DNA of 33,652 bases from UBA5314 sp964635975. Lineage in GTDB: Bacteria > Bacillota > Syntrophomonadia > Syntrophomonadales > Syntrophomonadaceae. Position numbers and translations under genes: made by a program. Where the stretch lies: assembly GCA_964635975.1 (NCBI GenBank), contig CAZWPO010000026.1:1-33652 (forward strand), written 5' to 3'. The notes beneath the pieces are model-generated. The model was given only the letters and a program-made list of their open reading frames with translations. It made no database searches and had not been told where the DNA came from. This document shows, one piece after another, positions 14,700 to 22,658 of the stretch; position 1 is the first letter of the stretch, and each line of letters opens with the position of its first letter.

Positions 14700-14738
14700 C
14701 ATAAAGAGGAAAAGACCCAGGCGATAGACCTGGGTCTT
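14700..14738 (-). terminator. Rho-independent terminator (leftward)
   Basis: A perfect 10-bp stem (AAGACCCAGG / CCTGGGTCTT, 14712-14738, 7-nt loop) is followed on the minus strand by TTTTCCTCTTTAT. It ends the leftward transcript of 14771-14941 and the Zn-ribbon gene. Confidence 0.8.
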
Positions 14739-14770
14739 AGCTGTTTCTCTTGTGTGCCGTTGTAAAATAT

Positions 14771-14941
14771 TTATCCCTGAACCATATTAGATCCCAAATG
14801 CTCCTTCAACCAACAACTACGGTTGGGGTCTTTCTCAATGAAACTAACATCGTAACCACTTTTTTTCAGCATCTGGGCCAAATTATAAATTCTATCCAAA
14901 TCGTATTTCACTCGGCCACCCCAATTAACGATTACGTGCAT
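14771..14941 (-). CDS. Small hypothetical protein (56 aa)
   Basis: Starting at ATG 14941-14939 on the minus strand, eight bases after AAGGAAG, this reads MHVIVNWGGRVKYDLDRIYN ... and ends at TAA 14771-14773. The sequence has a beta strand, an amphipathic helix (YDLDRIYNLAQMLKKSG), a second strand (YDVSFIEKD) and a short helix (CWLKEHLGS), a credible small folded protein. It is 17 bases after the Zn-ribbon gene and followed by a strong terminator. Function unknown. Confidence 0.6.
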   Translation of the reverse strand: MHVIVNWGGRVKYDLDRIYNLAQMLKKSGYDVSFIEKDPNRSCWLKEHLGSNMVQG

Positions 14942-14958
14942 TTATAACACTTCCTTGT

Positions 14959-15273
14959 CTACCAACTGGTTCTTCTCGATTGGGGTTTGTAGCAGTCTCT
15001 GCAATAGACCGGTCTATCACCACTTGGCTGAAAAGGTAAACTCGTTTCTTTCCCACAAGTAGCACAAACTGCCGAATACATCTGACGGTCAGATTGGCCG
15101 TAACCTCCGCCGCCACGATTTCCTCTCATTTGTGCCTTACGAGCAGAACGGCATTCTGGGCATCTGCCGGGCTCATTTTCAAAACCCTTCTCTGCATAGA
15201 ATTCCTGTTCCGCGATAGTAAAGGCAAAACCACTTCCACAATCTTTACAGGTTAAAATTTTGTCAGATAACAT
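14959..15273 (-). CDS. Zinc-ribbon protein (CxxC repeat)
   Basis: This 104-residue protein has two treble-clef/zinc-ribbon units. Residues 9-41 carry CKDCG and CPEC. Residues 70-92 carry CATCGKE and YCRDCY, with the spacing of the CxxC-x17-CxxC proteins common in Firmicutes. The linker is Gly/Arg-rich (RGNRGGGGYG), which suggests RNA or DNA contact. The start is supported by AGGAGG. It is followed by the 56-codon gene in the same direction. It is probably a small nucleic-acid-binding protein; the exact role is unknown. Confidence 0.82.
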   Translation of the reverse strand: MLSDKILTCKDCGSGFAFTIAEQEFYAEKGFENEPGRCPECRSARKAQMRGNRGGGGYGQSDRQMYSAVCATCGKETSLPFQPSGDRPVYCRDCYKPQSRRTSW

Positions 15274-15462
15274 AAAAATGACCTCCTATTATTTTTTGCT
15301 CATATCAAGGGAATACTCTGTCATTCGTTACTCCCCCAACTCGAGCAATCAGGAAGGTCAGTTTATTCACAGGCTATTAAGCTATAGAGAGTATACTTGA
15401 TAGCTCCTGAAAATGCAAATATTTATGGGGTTTTCATCAACGTTTCCAGTGTAAACCTTTCG

Positions 15463-15831
15463 CTATTCTTTAGCATCCACTATTCTACCGATACTGATCT
15501 CTTTATACCAAATTTCCAAAGTTGCAGGCCACATGTAAACCTTACAAGTATGGTATTGCACACCTTCATAATCCATTTGTCCGGTTTTTACTTGTTGAAG
15601 GAAGTAGGGCGATTTGCCGTTTTCCCAATCCTCACTAGCCCACAATTTGTCGTATCCTACCCAATGGTCAAAGATCACTCTGTAACAGTGATTAAACTTA
15701 ATTGAAACATTGCCTTCTTCTGCCTCATAAACCAGGGTGACTTCGTCCATGAAATGAGAACTATTTAGCTCAAGAACACGCGCATCCAGATAATCAAGCT
15801 TATCGATTTGAATCTGTATTCTACTATTCAA
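15463..15831 (-). CDS. Hypothetical protein (122 aa)
   Basis: This beta-rich soluble protein is not recognised. It is rich in aromatic residues and alternating strands (VTLVYEAEEG, VSIKFNHCYRVIF) with DHWVGYDKLWASEDWENG in the middle and a W-Y-K-E-I strand near the end. It has no signal peptide or membrane segment. It lies 29 bases downstream of the glycosyltransferase gene in the same direction, so it may share that transcript. Confidence 0.65.
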   Translation of the reverse strand: MNSRIQIQIDKLDYLDARVLELNSSHFMDEVTLVYEAEEGNVSIKFNHCYRVIFDHWVGYDKLWASEDWENGKSPYFLQQVKTGQMDYEGVQYHTCKVYMWPATLEIWYKEISIGRIVDAKE

Positions 15832-15860
15832 GGTGATCCCTCCCCTAGGCGGAAAGCAGC

Positions 15861-17012
15861 TTATATGGCAACTACTTTAGTTTTGAGAATACTTTCAGCC
15901 AGCATTACATATTGCCCGGCAATATATGGCCACTTAATTTTCCCCCCCAGTTTTGAGGCTCGCTGCTCCAGTATAATCTTGAGAAATGGTTCAGAGAGAA
16001 TACGGTTGATCAATTCCGCGAGGGACTCGGCGGTTGCATCAGGTGACACCAATCCTCTTTGTCCTTTTGCCACCATTTCTTGAGCATAAAGATAGGGTGT
16101 GGAGACAATAGCTCTTCCACAGCCTAAAGCATAAGCTAGCGTCCCGCTGATAGCCTGATCTGCTTGTGGATAAGGGCTTAAGTAAATGTCGGTCATATAG
16201 AGGTAATCCCCCAGTTCTTCAGGCTCCAGGAAACGATTTACGAATCTCACATTATCCTGCAGGCCCAATTTTATCACCAGATCTGTCAGCATCCCTCTGT
16301 ATCGTTCTCCTTCATGTTTAACCAGCATAGGATGGGTTCTGCCTACAATCAAATACATTAAGTTTCTATGCTGCGCAACTAATTCTTTCAATGTCCTAAT
16401 ACCGATTTCTATCCCCTTACCGGGGCCGATCAACCCAAAAGTGGTTACTAGTTCCTTACCCCAAAAACCATATTCCCGTTTTAACAGATACCGGTCTTTT
16501 TTTTGAAATGCAGGTACGCCATGATGAATAACATATACTTTTTCCGGTGCTGCCTCATAGATCTGAGATGCTAACGCAGCGGAAGTTCTGGTCATAGAGA
16601 CGACAGCAACTGATTGCTGGCATAGATTGCGCAAAACTGTCCTTTGGTTAACTGTGGGGACAGGCAGTACAGTATGAGTAACAAGCACGAAAGGCTTTTT
16701 TAGACATTTTGTAAAGTCCAATAAATAATTCCCGTCTGTACCACCATAGATGCCATATTCATGTTGAACAATCACTAGATCAATACTCGTGTTTTCATTA
16801 ATGGCGTTTGCTGTTTTGGCATAGTCTATTTTTTGATCCCGTCTCATGACGTATGATACTTCGTTGGGATAATCATAGGTATAGTGGGGATCGGATACCG
16901 CTGCGATAGAAATGCTCTCCCCTAATTTCTTCAGATTATCCATTAAGTCTTTAGAAAAAGATGCAATTCCGCAATGCTGCGGTGGATACGTGCCAACGTT
17001 TAGTATATTCAT
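15861..17012 (-). CDS. GT4-type glycosyltransferase
   Basis: The start is ATG 17012 (GAAAGGA upstream), giving 383 residues. The N-terminus MNILNVGTYPPQHCGIASF is typical of a GT4 subfamily with a TYPP-x-C-G-I-A-[ST]-F motif. The C-terminal nucleotide-sugar domain has FGLIGPGKGIEIGI, IVGRTHP, LYMTDIYLSPYP and ALGCGRAIVSTPY. GT4 enzymes transfer a sugar from a nucleotide donor with retention. With ManC nearby (19061-20479) a GDP-mannose donor is likely but unproven. It is cytoplasmic or membrane-peripheral. It diverges from the 17997-20479 operon across about 1 kb. Confidence 0.9.
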   Translation of the reverse strand: MNILNVGTYPPQHCGIASFSKDLMDNLKKLGESISIAAVSDPHYTYDYPNEVSYVMRRDQKIDYAKTANAINENTSIDLVIVQHEYGIYGGTDGNYLLDFTKCLKKPFVLVTHTVLPVPTVNQRTVLRNLCQQSVAVVSMTRTSAALASQIYEAAPEKVYVIHHGVPAFQKKDRYLLKREYGFWGKELVTTFGLIGPGKGIEIGIRTLKELVAQHRNLMYLIVGRTHPMLVKHEGERYRGMLTDLVIKLGLQDNVRFVNRFLEPEELGDYLYMTDIYLSPYPQADQAISGTLAYALGCGRAIVSTPYLYAQEMVAKGQRGLVSPDATAESLAELINRILSEPFLKIILEQRASKLGGKIKWPYIAGQYVMLAESILKTKVVAI

Positions 17013-17996
17013 ATATAGTCCTTTCTCGGAGGTGAAAATCACCAAATACTATTACTTAATTATTGGAGGATTAACAATCGCGCACAAATCAAATCCTCAA
17101 CTTTTGGCAACGCCCTAACCGACTCTTGTAACAATAGGTGAAACAGCATAATAGTATCAACAAGTGAAGTCGATACCTGCTTTACATTAAATGCAGAATC
17201 AGGAGCACAATTGCCGCACTGCCCTCACCTGGGAGCCCGTTTTTTGCCACACCTCCTATATTGTTGAGAGCTCACTTGTAGCAAATCGAGAAAAGATTTA
17301 TGCCGATCGGTTCTCAGGAGTTTTAATAATGCCCCTCTTGTTTCAGATGGGCTGAGGGAGAAAAAGAAGGTAAAAACGAAGAGATTGCGAGTTGGCATTT
17401 ACATTTTTTTCCTGTATTTATTATACCGCTTATTTCGTGAGATGTATACTTTTTGTACCTTGATCAAACCGGATGCTTACTCTCAATTCGACGAGTCAAC
17501 AGTTTTTTCGTATTCTGGTGAAATTGGCTACTGCTTCTGACAAATACTTTTTAGAAAACATGATTATCTTAGTATTTGCTTGTATATTCCGCAAACAAGT
17601 CTATAATTATAAGTACATTAACAAATCTTGGTATTTACCGTTCTTTCGTCATTTCTATTTTTCCAAGTCGCAGCTTAAATGTGCACCATAGTGCTCTGGT
17701 AAGCTGGATTTATCCGCTTTTGTAAGTAATCCCTATGGTTGGAATTGAGACGTGGATAACAAGGTCTAGTTGTTTCGGCATTTTTTTCTCAGTCAATGAG
17801 GCAACTTTTGATGGGCTGTAAATGAATAGGCCGAAATTAGCAGCCTATAAGGCGATAGTTCAGGCGCCTCATCAGACTTAGCACCAATGCAAATGGCAGG
17901 TTTGGTGCTTATCGTTATTTGGCCGGCTATACAACTGGCGGTTATTTTTAGGATATCCAGACGCATCAAGTAACAGATCTCGGGGAGGCATAATAT
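17013..17996. other. Long non-coding gap between divergent glycan genes
   Basis: The 984-base stretch has no open frame with a ribosome site and recognisable protein. It is AT-rich in the middle (17400-17660) and includes a possible TATAAT-like box (CTATAATTATAAG near 17610). The part at 17790-17990 is less AT-rich and breaks up with stops in every frame, and may be decayed coding sequence. It probably holds the promoters of both flanking operons. Confidence 0.4.
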
Positions 17997-19064
17997 ATGG
18001 ATATAAATAACAGACCCTTTGATACCGCGCATATCTTTCGGATGACTGATGATACAGGAATGCTCCAACATGCTCGGTTTAGCATCCCCGATTTAGATAA
18101 AGGGTACACCACCGATGACAATGCCCGGGCGCTGATAATGGCAGTGATGCTTTATGAGAACCTTCCGAAGATCGCCCATATATCGTTAGTTTACTGCTAT
18201 CTAGCCTTTGTCCTATATGCTCAAAATGAATGTGGCGGGTTCCGAAACTTTATGACATACAGTCGGCAATTTACTGAAGATGAAGGATCAGAGGATTGTT
18301 TTGGACGTTGTATATGGGCTTTGGGGTACACACTGGCTTCCCCGGCTATGCCTGCCGGGATAAAAAGAGCGTGCGCTGACGCTCTTAAGCATGCTCTGTC
18401 TCGTGTTCCAGCCATCACCAGTTTGCGCGGGCAAGCATATACGATAATCGGACTTGGTTTGCTTGGCGGCAATGACGCCAGGTGCTTTATGCCAGCTCTG
18501 TCCCGGTCACTTCTCCAGCGATTTGATCTACACGATGAAAATGGATGGCACTGGTTTGAGGATAAGCTTACTTACGCCAATGCTGTGCTGCCATGGGCTT
18601 TATTCGTAGCTTACCGTCACCTCGGGCAGGACAAATTATTGCGTACAGCTCGAAAAAGCTTGGATTTCCTGGACCAGATTACGTTTCGTAACGGCTACTT
18701 TCAGGCCATTGGCTGTAAAGGTTGGATGATGCAAGGAGCGAAACCGGCACAGTTTGACGAACAACCAATTGAAGCATGCGCATCTGCACTGACCCACTTA
18801 GCTGCTTATGATGTTAGTGGGGATACAGCGATGCTAGAGCTGGCACGTTGGAGTCTTGCCTGGTATTGGGGTAAAAACTCTTGTGGTAAAAGTTTGATTG
18901 ATGAAGAAACCGCGGGATGCTGCGACGGCATCACAGCAGACGGAATCAACCAGAACCAGGGGGCTGAAAGCATCGTTGGTTATTGCATTGCTAGTCTGTC
19001 TATAGGAAGATATAAGGCCGTCGACTCTAGTCTTGGTCTTGAAAGAAAGGTGAGCATCCAATGA
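17997..19064 (+). CDS. Alpha/alpha-barrel carbohydrate-active protein, glycosyltransferase-associated
   Basis: The 355-residue protein contains DTAHIFRMTDDTGMLQHARF and PDLDKGYTTDDNARALI near its N-terminus. It continues as repeated helix pairs (ALGYTLA, LGLLGG, NAVLPWALFVAYRHLG, ACASALTHLAAYD, SLAWYWGKN), i.e. an (alpha/alpha)-toroid as in glycosidases. Such domains occur fused to or beside GT4 glycosyltransferases and are often annotated glycosyltransferase. GGGGAGG lies eight bases before the ATG. Its stop overlaps the manC start (ATGA). It probably acts on or with a mannose-containing glycan, which is inference. Confidence 0.75.
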   Translation: MDINNRPFDTAHIFRMTDDTGMLQHARFSIPDLDKGYTTDDNARALIMAVMLYENLPKIAHISLVYCYLAFVLYAQNECGGFRNFMTYSRQFTEDEGSEDCFGRCIWALGYTLASPAMPAGIKRACADALKHALSRVPAITSLRGQAYTIIGLGLLGGNDARCFMPALSRSLLQRFDLHDENGWHWFEDKLTYANAVLPWALFVAYRHLGQDKLLRTARKSLDFLDQITFRNGYFQAIGCKGWMMQGAKPAQFDEQPIEACASALTHLAAYDVSGDTAMLELARWSLAWYWGKNSCGKSLIDEETAGCCDGITADGINQNQGAESIVGYCIASLSIGRYKAVDSSLGLERKVSIQ

Positions 19065-20479
19065 AAATAATTATACTTGCCGGCGGCGGAGGAAGCCGCT
19101 TATTTCCGCTTTCGCGCACCAGTTATCCCAAACAGTTTCTTAAACTAAATGGGGAGAAATCTTTGCTGGCGCAGACAATTGGCCGTTTTTTGGATCTGGT
19201 TAATCCATCCGATATAGTCATAGTTACCAACTATGACTATGTTCAGCTTGTATTAGCAGAGCTTGTCGATGCCCAGGCGCAGGAGGCTCATATTTTGTTG
19301 GAACCGGTAGCGCGCAACACAGCCCCGGCCATCGCATATGCAGTTAGGTATTGCATCGACAAACTGGGCTGTAAAGAGGACGAAGTGATGTTTGTAACAC
19401 CATCCGATCACCTCATCAGCCCGTTGGAGATGTTTGCTGAGAATGTACGCGGGGCGGTTGGCATGGCGGAGTCTCACAAGATTGTCACACTTGGCATACA
19501 GCCCAATAGTCCGGAAACAGGCTATGGCTACATCAAGGCTGGTCAGCCAATTGCCAGCGGTTTTAGCGTTGATTCGTTCCATGAGAAGCCTGACCTGTCA
19601 ACAGCAAAGGCCTACCTGGCTGAAGGTGGTTATTATTGGAACTCAGGTATGTTCGCGTTTACGATTGCCTGTTTTCTTGAAGAATTACGAGCCTATCGTT
19701 GGGATCTTTACGCGTTGGCGCACAAAGGGCTAGAGAAGATGCGAGAAAATTTTAGCAATAGCCCAAATATCTCCTTCGATTATGCCGTAGTCGAGAAATC
19801 CCAGCAAGTAGTGATGCTGCCACTTACATCTGAATGGACTGACATCGGTTCATGGGACGCTGTTTATGACGTGATGGAAAAAGATACAGACGGCAATGCC
19901 GTCCTGGGGGACTGCCTTCCTATGGATTGCACAAACACTCTAATGTTGGGGCATAGCCGTATGATTGCCGGCATCGGCCTCGAAGACATACTGATTGTTG
20001 AAACAGGTGACGTTATCGTCGTAGCTAAAAAGGGCCAGTCACAGAAAGTGAAAGATCTGGTAAGCGAACTCAAGGCGAATATGCGATCAGAAGCTGACGA
20101 GCATATAACCGTCTATCGTCCCTGGGGGTCGTATACCATACTGAGCTCCGGACAGGGGTATAAGATAAAAAAGATCGTCGTCAACCCGGGGCAGATACTC
20201 AGCCTGCAGATGCATAATCACCGCAGTGAGCACTGGATCGTTCTCAGCGGTATAGCAGAGGTAACAATAGGTTCAACACAACATAGTATATATGAGAATG
20301 AGAGCGTTTTTGTGCCGCAGACAGCCAAGCACCGCCTGGAGAATAAAGGTATATTGCCGCTGGTAATCATTGAGGTGCAAGCTGGTAGTTATTTGGAGGA
20401 GGATGATATAGTCCGATTTGAAGATATCTATGGTCGCCAGGATTCAGACCATGCCAATAGGATCGCCGTAGATCTATAG
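19061..20479 (+). CDS. manC: Mannose-1-phosphate guanylyltransferase / mannose-6-phosphate isomerase
   Basis: The 472-residue protein is a type II bifunctional PMI-GMP. The N-terminal nucleotidyltransferase domain has LAGGGGSRLFPLSRTSYPKQ (signature 6-25), VTPSDHLI, FHEKPD and YWNSGMFAF. The C-terminal cupin domain (about 350-460) has RPWGSYTIL, GYKIKKIVVNPGQ, and LQMHNHRSEHWIVLSG with metal-binding His and Glu residues. It makes GDP-mannose from mannose-1-phosphate, and the cupin half can interconvert fructose-6-P and mannose-6-P. The gene overlaps 17997-19064 by four bases. It likely feeds the neighbouring GT4 enzyme. Confidence 0.96.
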   Translation: MKIIILAGGGGSRLFPLSRTSYPKQFLKLNGEKSLLAQTIGRFLDLVNPSDIVIVTNYDYVQLVLAELVDAQAQEAHILLEPVARNTAPAIAYAVRYCIDKLGCKEDEVMFVTPSDHLISPLEMFAENVRGAVGMAESHKIVTLGIQPNSPETGYGYIKAGQPIASGFSVDSFHEKPDLSTAKAYLAEGGYYWNSGMFAFTIACFLEELRAYRWDLYALAHKGLEKMRENFSNSPNISFDYAVVEKSQQVVMLPLTSEWTDIGSWDAVYDVMEKDTDGNAVLGDCLPMDCTNTLMLGHSRMIAGIGLEDILIVETGDVIVVAKKGQSQKVKDLVSELKANMRSEADEHITVYRPWGSYTILSSGQGYKIKKIVVNPGQILSLQMHNHRSEHWIVLSGIAEVTIGSTQHSIYENESVFVPQTAKHRLENKGILPLVIIEVQAGSYLEEDDIVRFEDIYGRQDSDHANRIAVDL

Positions 20480-20576
20480 CTCCGGTCTTTGAAATACCAG
20501 TATTAGTTCATGAAAGTGTAGAACTTCTAATAGAGCCATTTAATAAGTTGTGGATCCAGTAAAAGGAGGAAGAAAT

Positions 20577-21158
20577 ATGGAGCGCAAAGAGGAGTATATA
20601 TTAAAGTTGAAGAGTGAACTTGCCGATGTGGGGATCGAGATTGAGAAATTGATTGCCAGAAGTGATAAAGTTGCAGTTGAAATCAAACAGGCTTATGATG
20701 GCCTTGAAACCGCCTTACAAACCAAACAGTTATCAACAAAAGCAACTGTTATTGAATCAATGTCAGTGGATGAAGTCTGGGATTTAGTCTGGAGTAACGT
20801 CTGGAATGCAGTTGAGGAGTTCGATGGCAAAACACCAACGGAGGTAAAGCAGCACTACAAAGAGGTGGAACCTGCTCTAAAGCTAAAGCAATTAGAGCTA
20901 CAGGTAGAACTTCATGAATCCGTATTGTCCGTTGATGAAGTATTCAATGAAATATGGAATGAAGTATGGAATGCATTCTGGGGTGTTGTTGAGGAAGTAG
21001 ATAGCGAAGCAGCGATAAAGATTAAGCAGATTGGCGTTGAGCTTGATGCTTTAGAGCTTTATCAGTCAACGTTACAAGCAAAACTTCACGAAGTATTAAT
21101 CATGGGTGATGAAGTCTGGAATGTATCTAAGGAAATAACTAAAGCAATAGTGGAATGA
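20577..21158 (+). CDS. Trp-rich repeat coiled-coil protein
   Basis: The start is ATG 20577 (AAAGGAGGAAG upstream), giving 193 residues. The protein is acidic, helical and soluble, with a repeated unit. An S-V-D-E-V-W/F segment leads into a Trp cluster (WDLVWSNVWNAVEEF; then FNEIWNEVWNAFWGVVEEV; then a short DEVWNVSKEI). A coiled-coil stretch ending in a LQVELHES/LQAKLHEV-like motif follows. Two and a half copies of about 62 residues are visible, after an N-terminal coil (YILKLKSELADVGIEIEKL). No family is recognised with certainty. Some stress-linked coiled-coil proteins look similar in the N-terminal part. Confidence 0.65.
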   Translation: MERKEEYILKLKSELADVGIEIEKLIARSDKVAVEIKQAYDGLETALQTKQLSTKATVIESMSVDEVWDLVWSNVWNAVEEFDGKTPTEVKQHYKEVEPALKLKQLELQVELHESVLSVDEVFNEIWNEVWNAFWGVVEEVDSEAAIKIKQIGVELDALELYQSTLQAKLHEVLIMGDEVWNVSKEITKAIVE

Positions 21159-21397
21159 TTAAACCAGTAGGAAATCCGATCTCCCCTACTCTTCCCAGGC
21201 AAGCTGGTTTGGGTAAACTTCTCTAATCGGAGAAACTCTCATTTTAGTACCGGTATAAACGATGCCAAAACGATGCCCAAATCTCAAAAAACATAGCAAA
21301 ATAGATGAACTCTGTGTCTACTACCCAAGACATAAAATCCCTATATATCCGTAATTCCAGGTACTATGGAAAAGCAGTAAAACAGCTCATGGCAAAA

Positions 21398-21442
21398 CTC
21401 TTAATCAGAAGGTTGAAGGTTCGATTCCTTCATGGCCCACCA
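21398..21442 (+). pseudogene. 3' part of tRNA-Lys(CUU), attachment-site scar
   Basis: The run starts at the anticodon loop CTCTTAA (21398-21404, anticodon CTT). It includes the 3' anticodon stem TCAGA, the variable loop AGGTT, a perfect T arm (GAAGG-TTCGATT-CCTTC, 21415-21431), the acceptor strand ATGGCCC, discriminator A and encoded CCA (21440-21442). The 5' half is absent: upstream bases (CAAAA instead of TCTGA) do not pair with the stem, and no GGGCCAT acceptor strand is found. Truncation exactly at the anticodon loop is typical of tyrosine-integrase crossover sites. Confidence 0.82.
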
Positions 21443-21455
21443 AGAAAGACCAATG

Positions 21456-21490
21456 CCACCGGGGTTACAGACTCCGGTGGTTTTACTTTT
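21456..21490 (+). terminator. Terminator of the tRNA-Lys remnant
   Basis: CCACCGG (21456-21462) pairs with CCGGTGG (21474-21480), followed by TTTTACTTTT. It is the expected native terminator downstream of the tRNA, showing that the sequence right of the scar is the original chromosome side. A tandem TTTGCTAATAA direct repeat follows at about 21508-21530; no gene is seen from there to 21812. Confidence 0.8.
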
Positions 21491-21812
21491 AAAGGATCCA
21501 GGGAGTGATTTGCTAATAATTTGCTAATAATGTTTTTAACCTTAGTTTTATCTCCCTTTATCCAGAAAGCTAATAGGAACAAAAGTCGGGTACTAAAGTA
21601 GTAATAACCCACTGCCCTATTCCTTAACTAGAAAGAGAGATTCCAAGCAGGTCGAATTAAATGGATAAGTGTGGACTGATAAGTCTGCCCTTATCCTTAT
21701 CGGCGCCTTAAATCGCCTCACAGGGCCCCCAGGTATTGGGATGAACATTCCTCATCAAATATGGTATGGTACAATGTGGTAAATAAGCTGATCTTCGACA
21801 AGGAGTGATATT

Positions 21813-22442
21813 TTGTTTGGGCCTAAGGATCATCCTGAACTTCTTAAAGCTGTTGAGCAAGAGCTTATCCGACTGTCTGACCTGAGCAAAGCTAGGATTA
21901 TGAAAATAGTTAAGACTACGAAAGAGACTGCTGCTGCAAAAGGCTATCTCCGGAGTGGTAGTTTTATCTCCTCAATTTATAGGATACATAACGATGAAAT
22001 TACAGCTTCCTTTGAAGAGCAGTACGGATATATCCAGCAGATCCCACATTCATTCAATATAGAGCTGTCTGATTCAGACTATGACAATTTAATTACCCTG
22101 CTTCAAAACCTTACAAGAGGATTTTACAGCTCGCGGGATAATGAAGTTAAGGATTTGATTAAAACTCTGGATCTTCCTGAAACTCCACACTCTAATGATC
22201 TTCCTGGGGCGTTATCAACCATTTCAATCAGGATAAACACTATAAAGGCTCTTGCTAGGGAACAGAAGGAGCCTGCCTATCAGAGAAAGGACTTTAAGTT
22301 TAGAGTGGCTTATGCTGTAGTGACCCTGGTCCTCATGGCTATATCGGCATGTGTATCCTACTATATTGGCACACATCGTAACGACGCTCCGGTATCTAGG
22401 CCCGCTATCGAGCAGCAGTCTCAACAGAATCTAGTTGATTAA
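21813..22442 (+). CDS. Hypothetical single-pass membrane protein
   Basis: The start is TTG at 21813, supported by AAGGAGTG. The 209-residue protein is not recognised. It has a mostly helical N-terminal region (about 1-165; LLKAVEQELIRLSDLSKARIMKI, and IELSDSDYDNLITLLQNL), one membrane segment at about 172-191 (YAVVTLVLMAISACVSYYIG) and a short polar tail. There is no signal peptide, so the large N-terminal part is probably cytoplasmic (tail-anchor-like topology). It lies just right of the tRNA scar. Confidence 0.65.
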   Translation: MFGPKDHPELLKAVEQELIRLSDLSKARIMKIVKTTKETAAAKGYLRSGSFISSIYRIHNDEITASFEEQYGYIQQIPHSFNIELSDSDYDNLITLLQNLTRGFYSSRDNEVKDLIKTLDLPETPHSNDLPGALSTISIRINTIKALAREQKEPAYQRKDFKFRVAYAVVTLVLMAISACVSYYIGTHRNDAPVSRPAIEQQSQQNLVD

Positions 22443-22545
22443 TTGTAAATTTATAGATATACCACTCCCCTAGCAAAGTGTTAAGCCTGGCACGAAAACC
22501 AGGCTCAAGATTGTAAAGTTGTAAGTTGTCATTCCTGTAATGGTT

Positions 22546-22614
22546 CTAATGTTTATATCCAGCCAGCTCTTCTCTATTTAGTACGTTCGGAGGTTCCTCA
22601 AGCCAATTATTCGC
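22546..22614 (-). pseudogene. Fragment of a DUF3231 gene (3' end)
   Basis: The minus strand reads ANNWLEEPPNVLNREELAGY then KH and a stop (22546-22548). This matches the C-terminal W-L-E-E-P-P-x(2)-x-x-R hallmark of DUF3231, also seen at the end of the intact gene at 8296-9312. Upstream the frame does not continue into a recognisable domain before ilvD begins its stop at 22659. A remnant of a second DUF3231 gene. Confidence 0.65.
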
Positions 22615-22658
22615 TTGGCGCCTTCTTAGGCATACCTTATGAATTCAAGATATAACTA

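Noticed and set aside
17997..18071. Minus-strand frame over the start of the barrel protein (17793-18071)
   Set aside because: No ribosome site and it is the shadow of the well-supported plus-strand gene.
21231..21297. Short frame ending NDAKTMPKSQKT as the tail of a lost integrase
   Set aside because: No catalytic motif and too short to identify; position beside the tRNA scar alone is not enough.
22485..22504. GCCTGG/CCAGGC hairpin as terminator
   Set aside because: No run of T on either strand.
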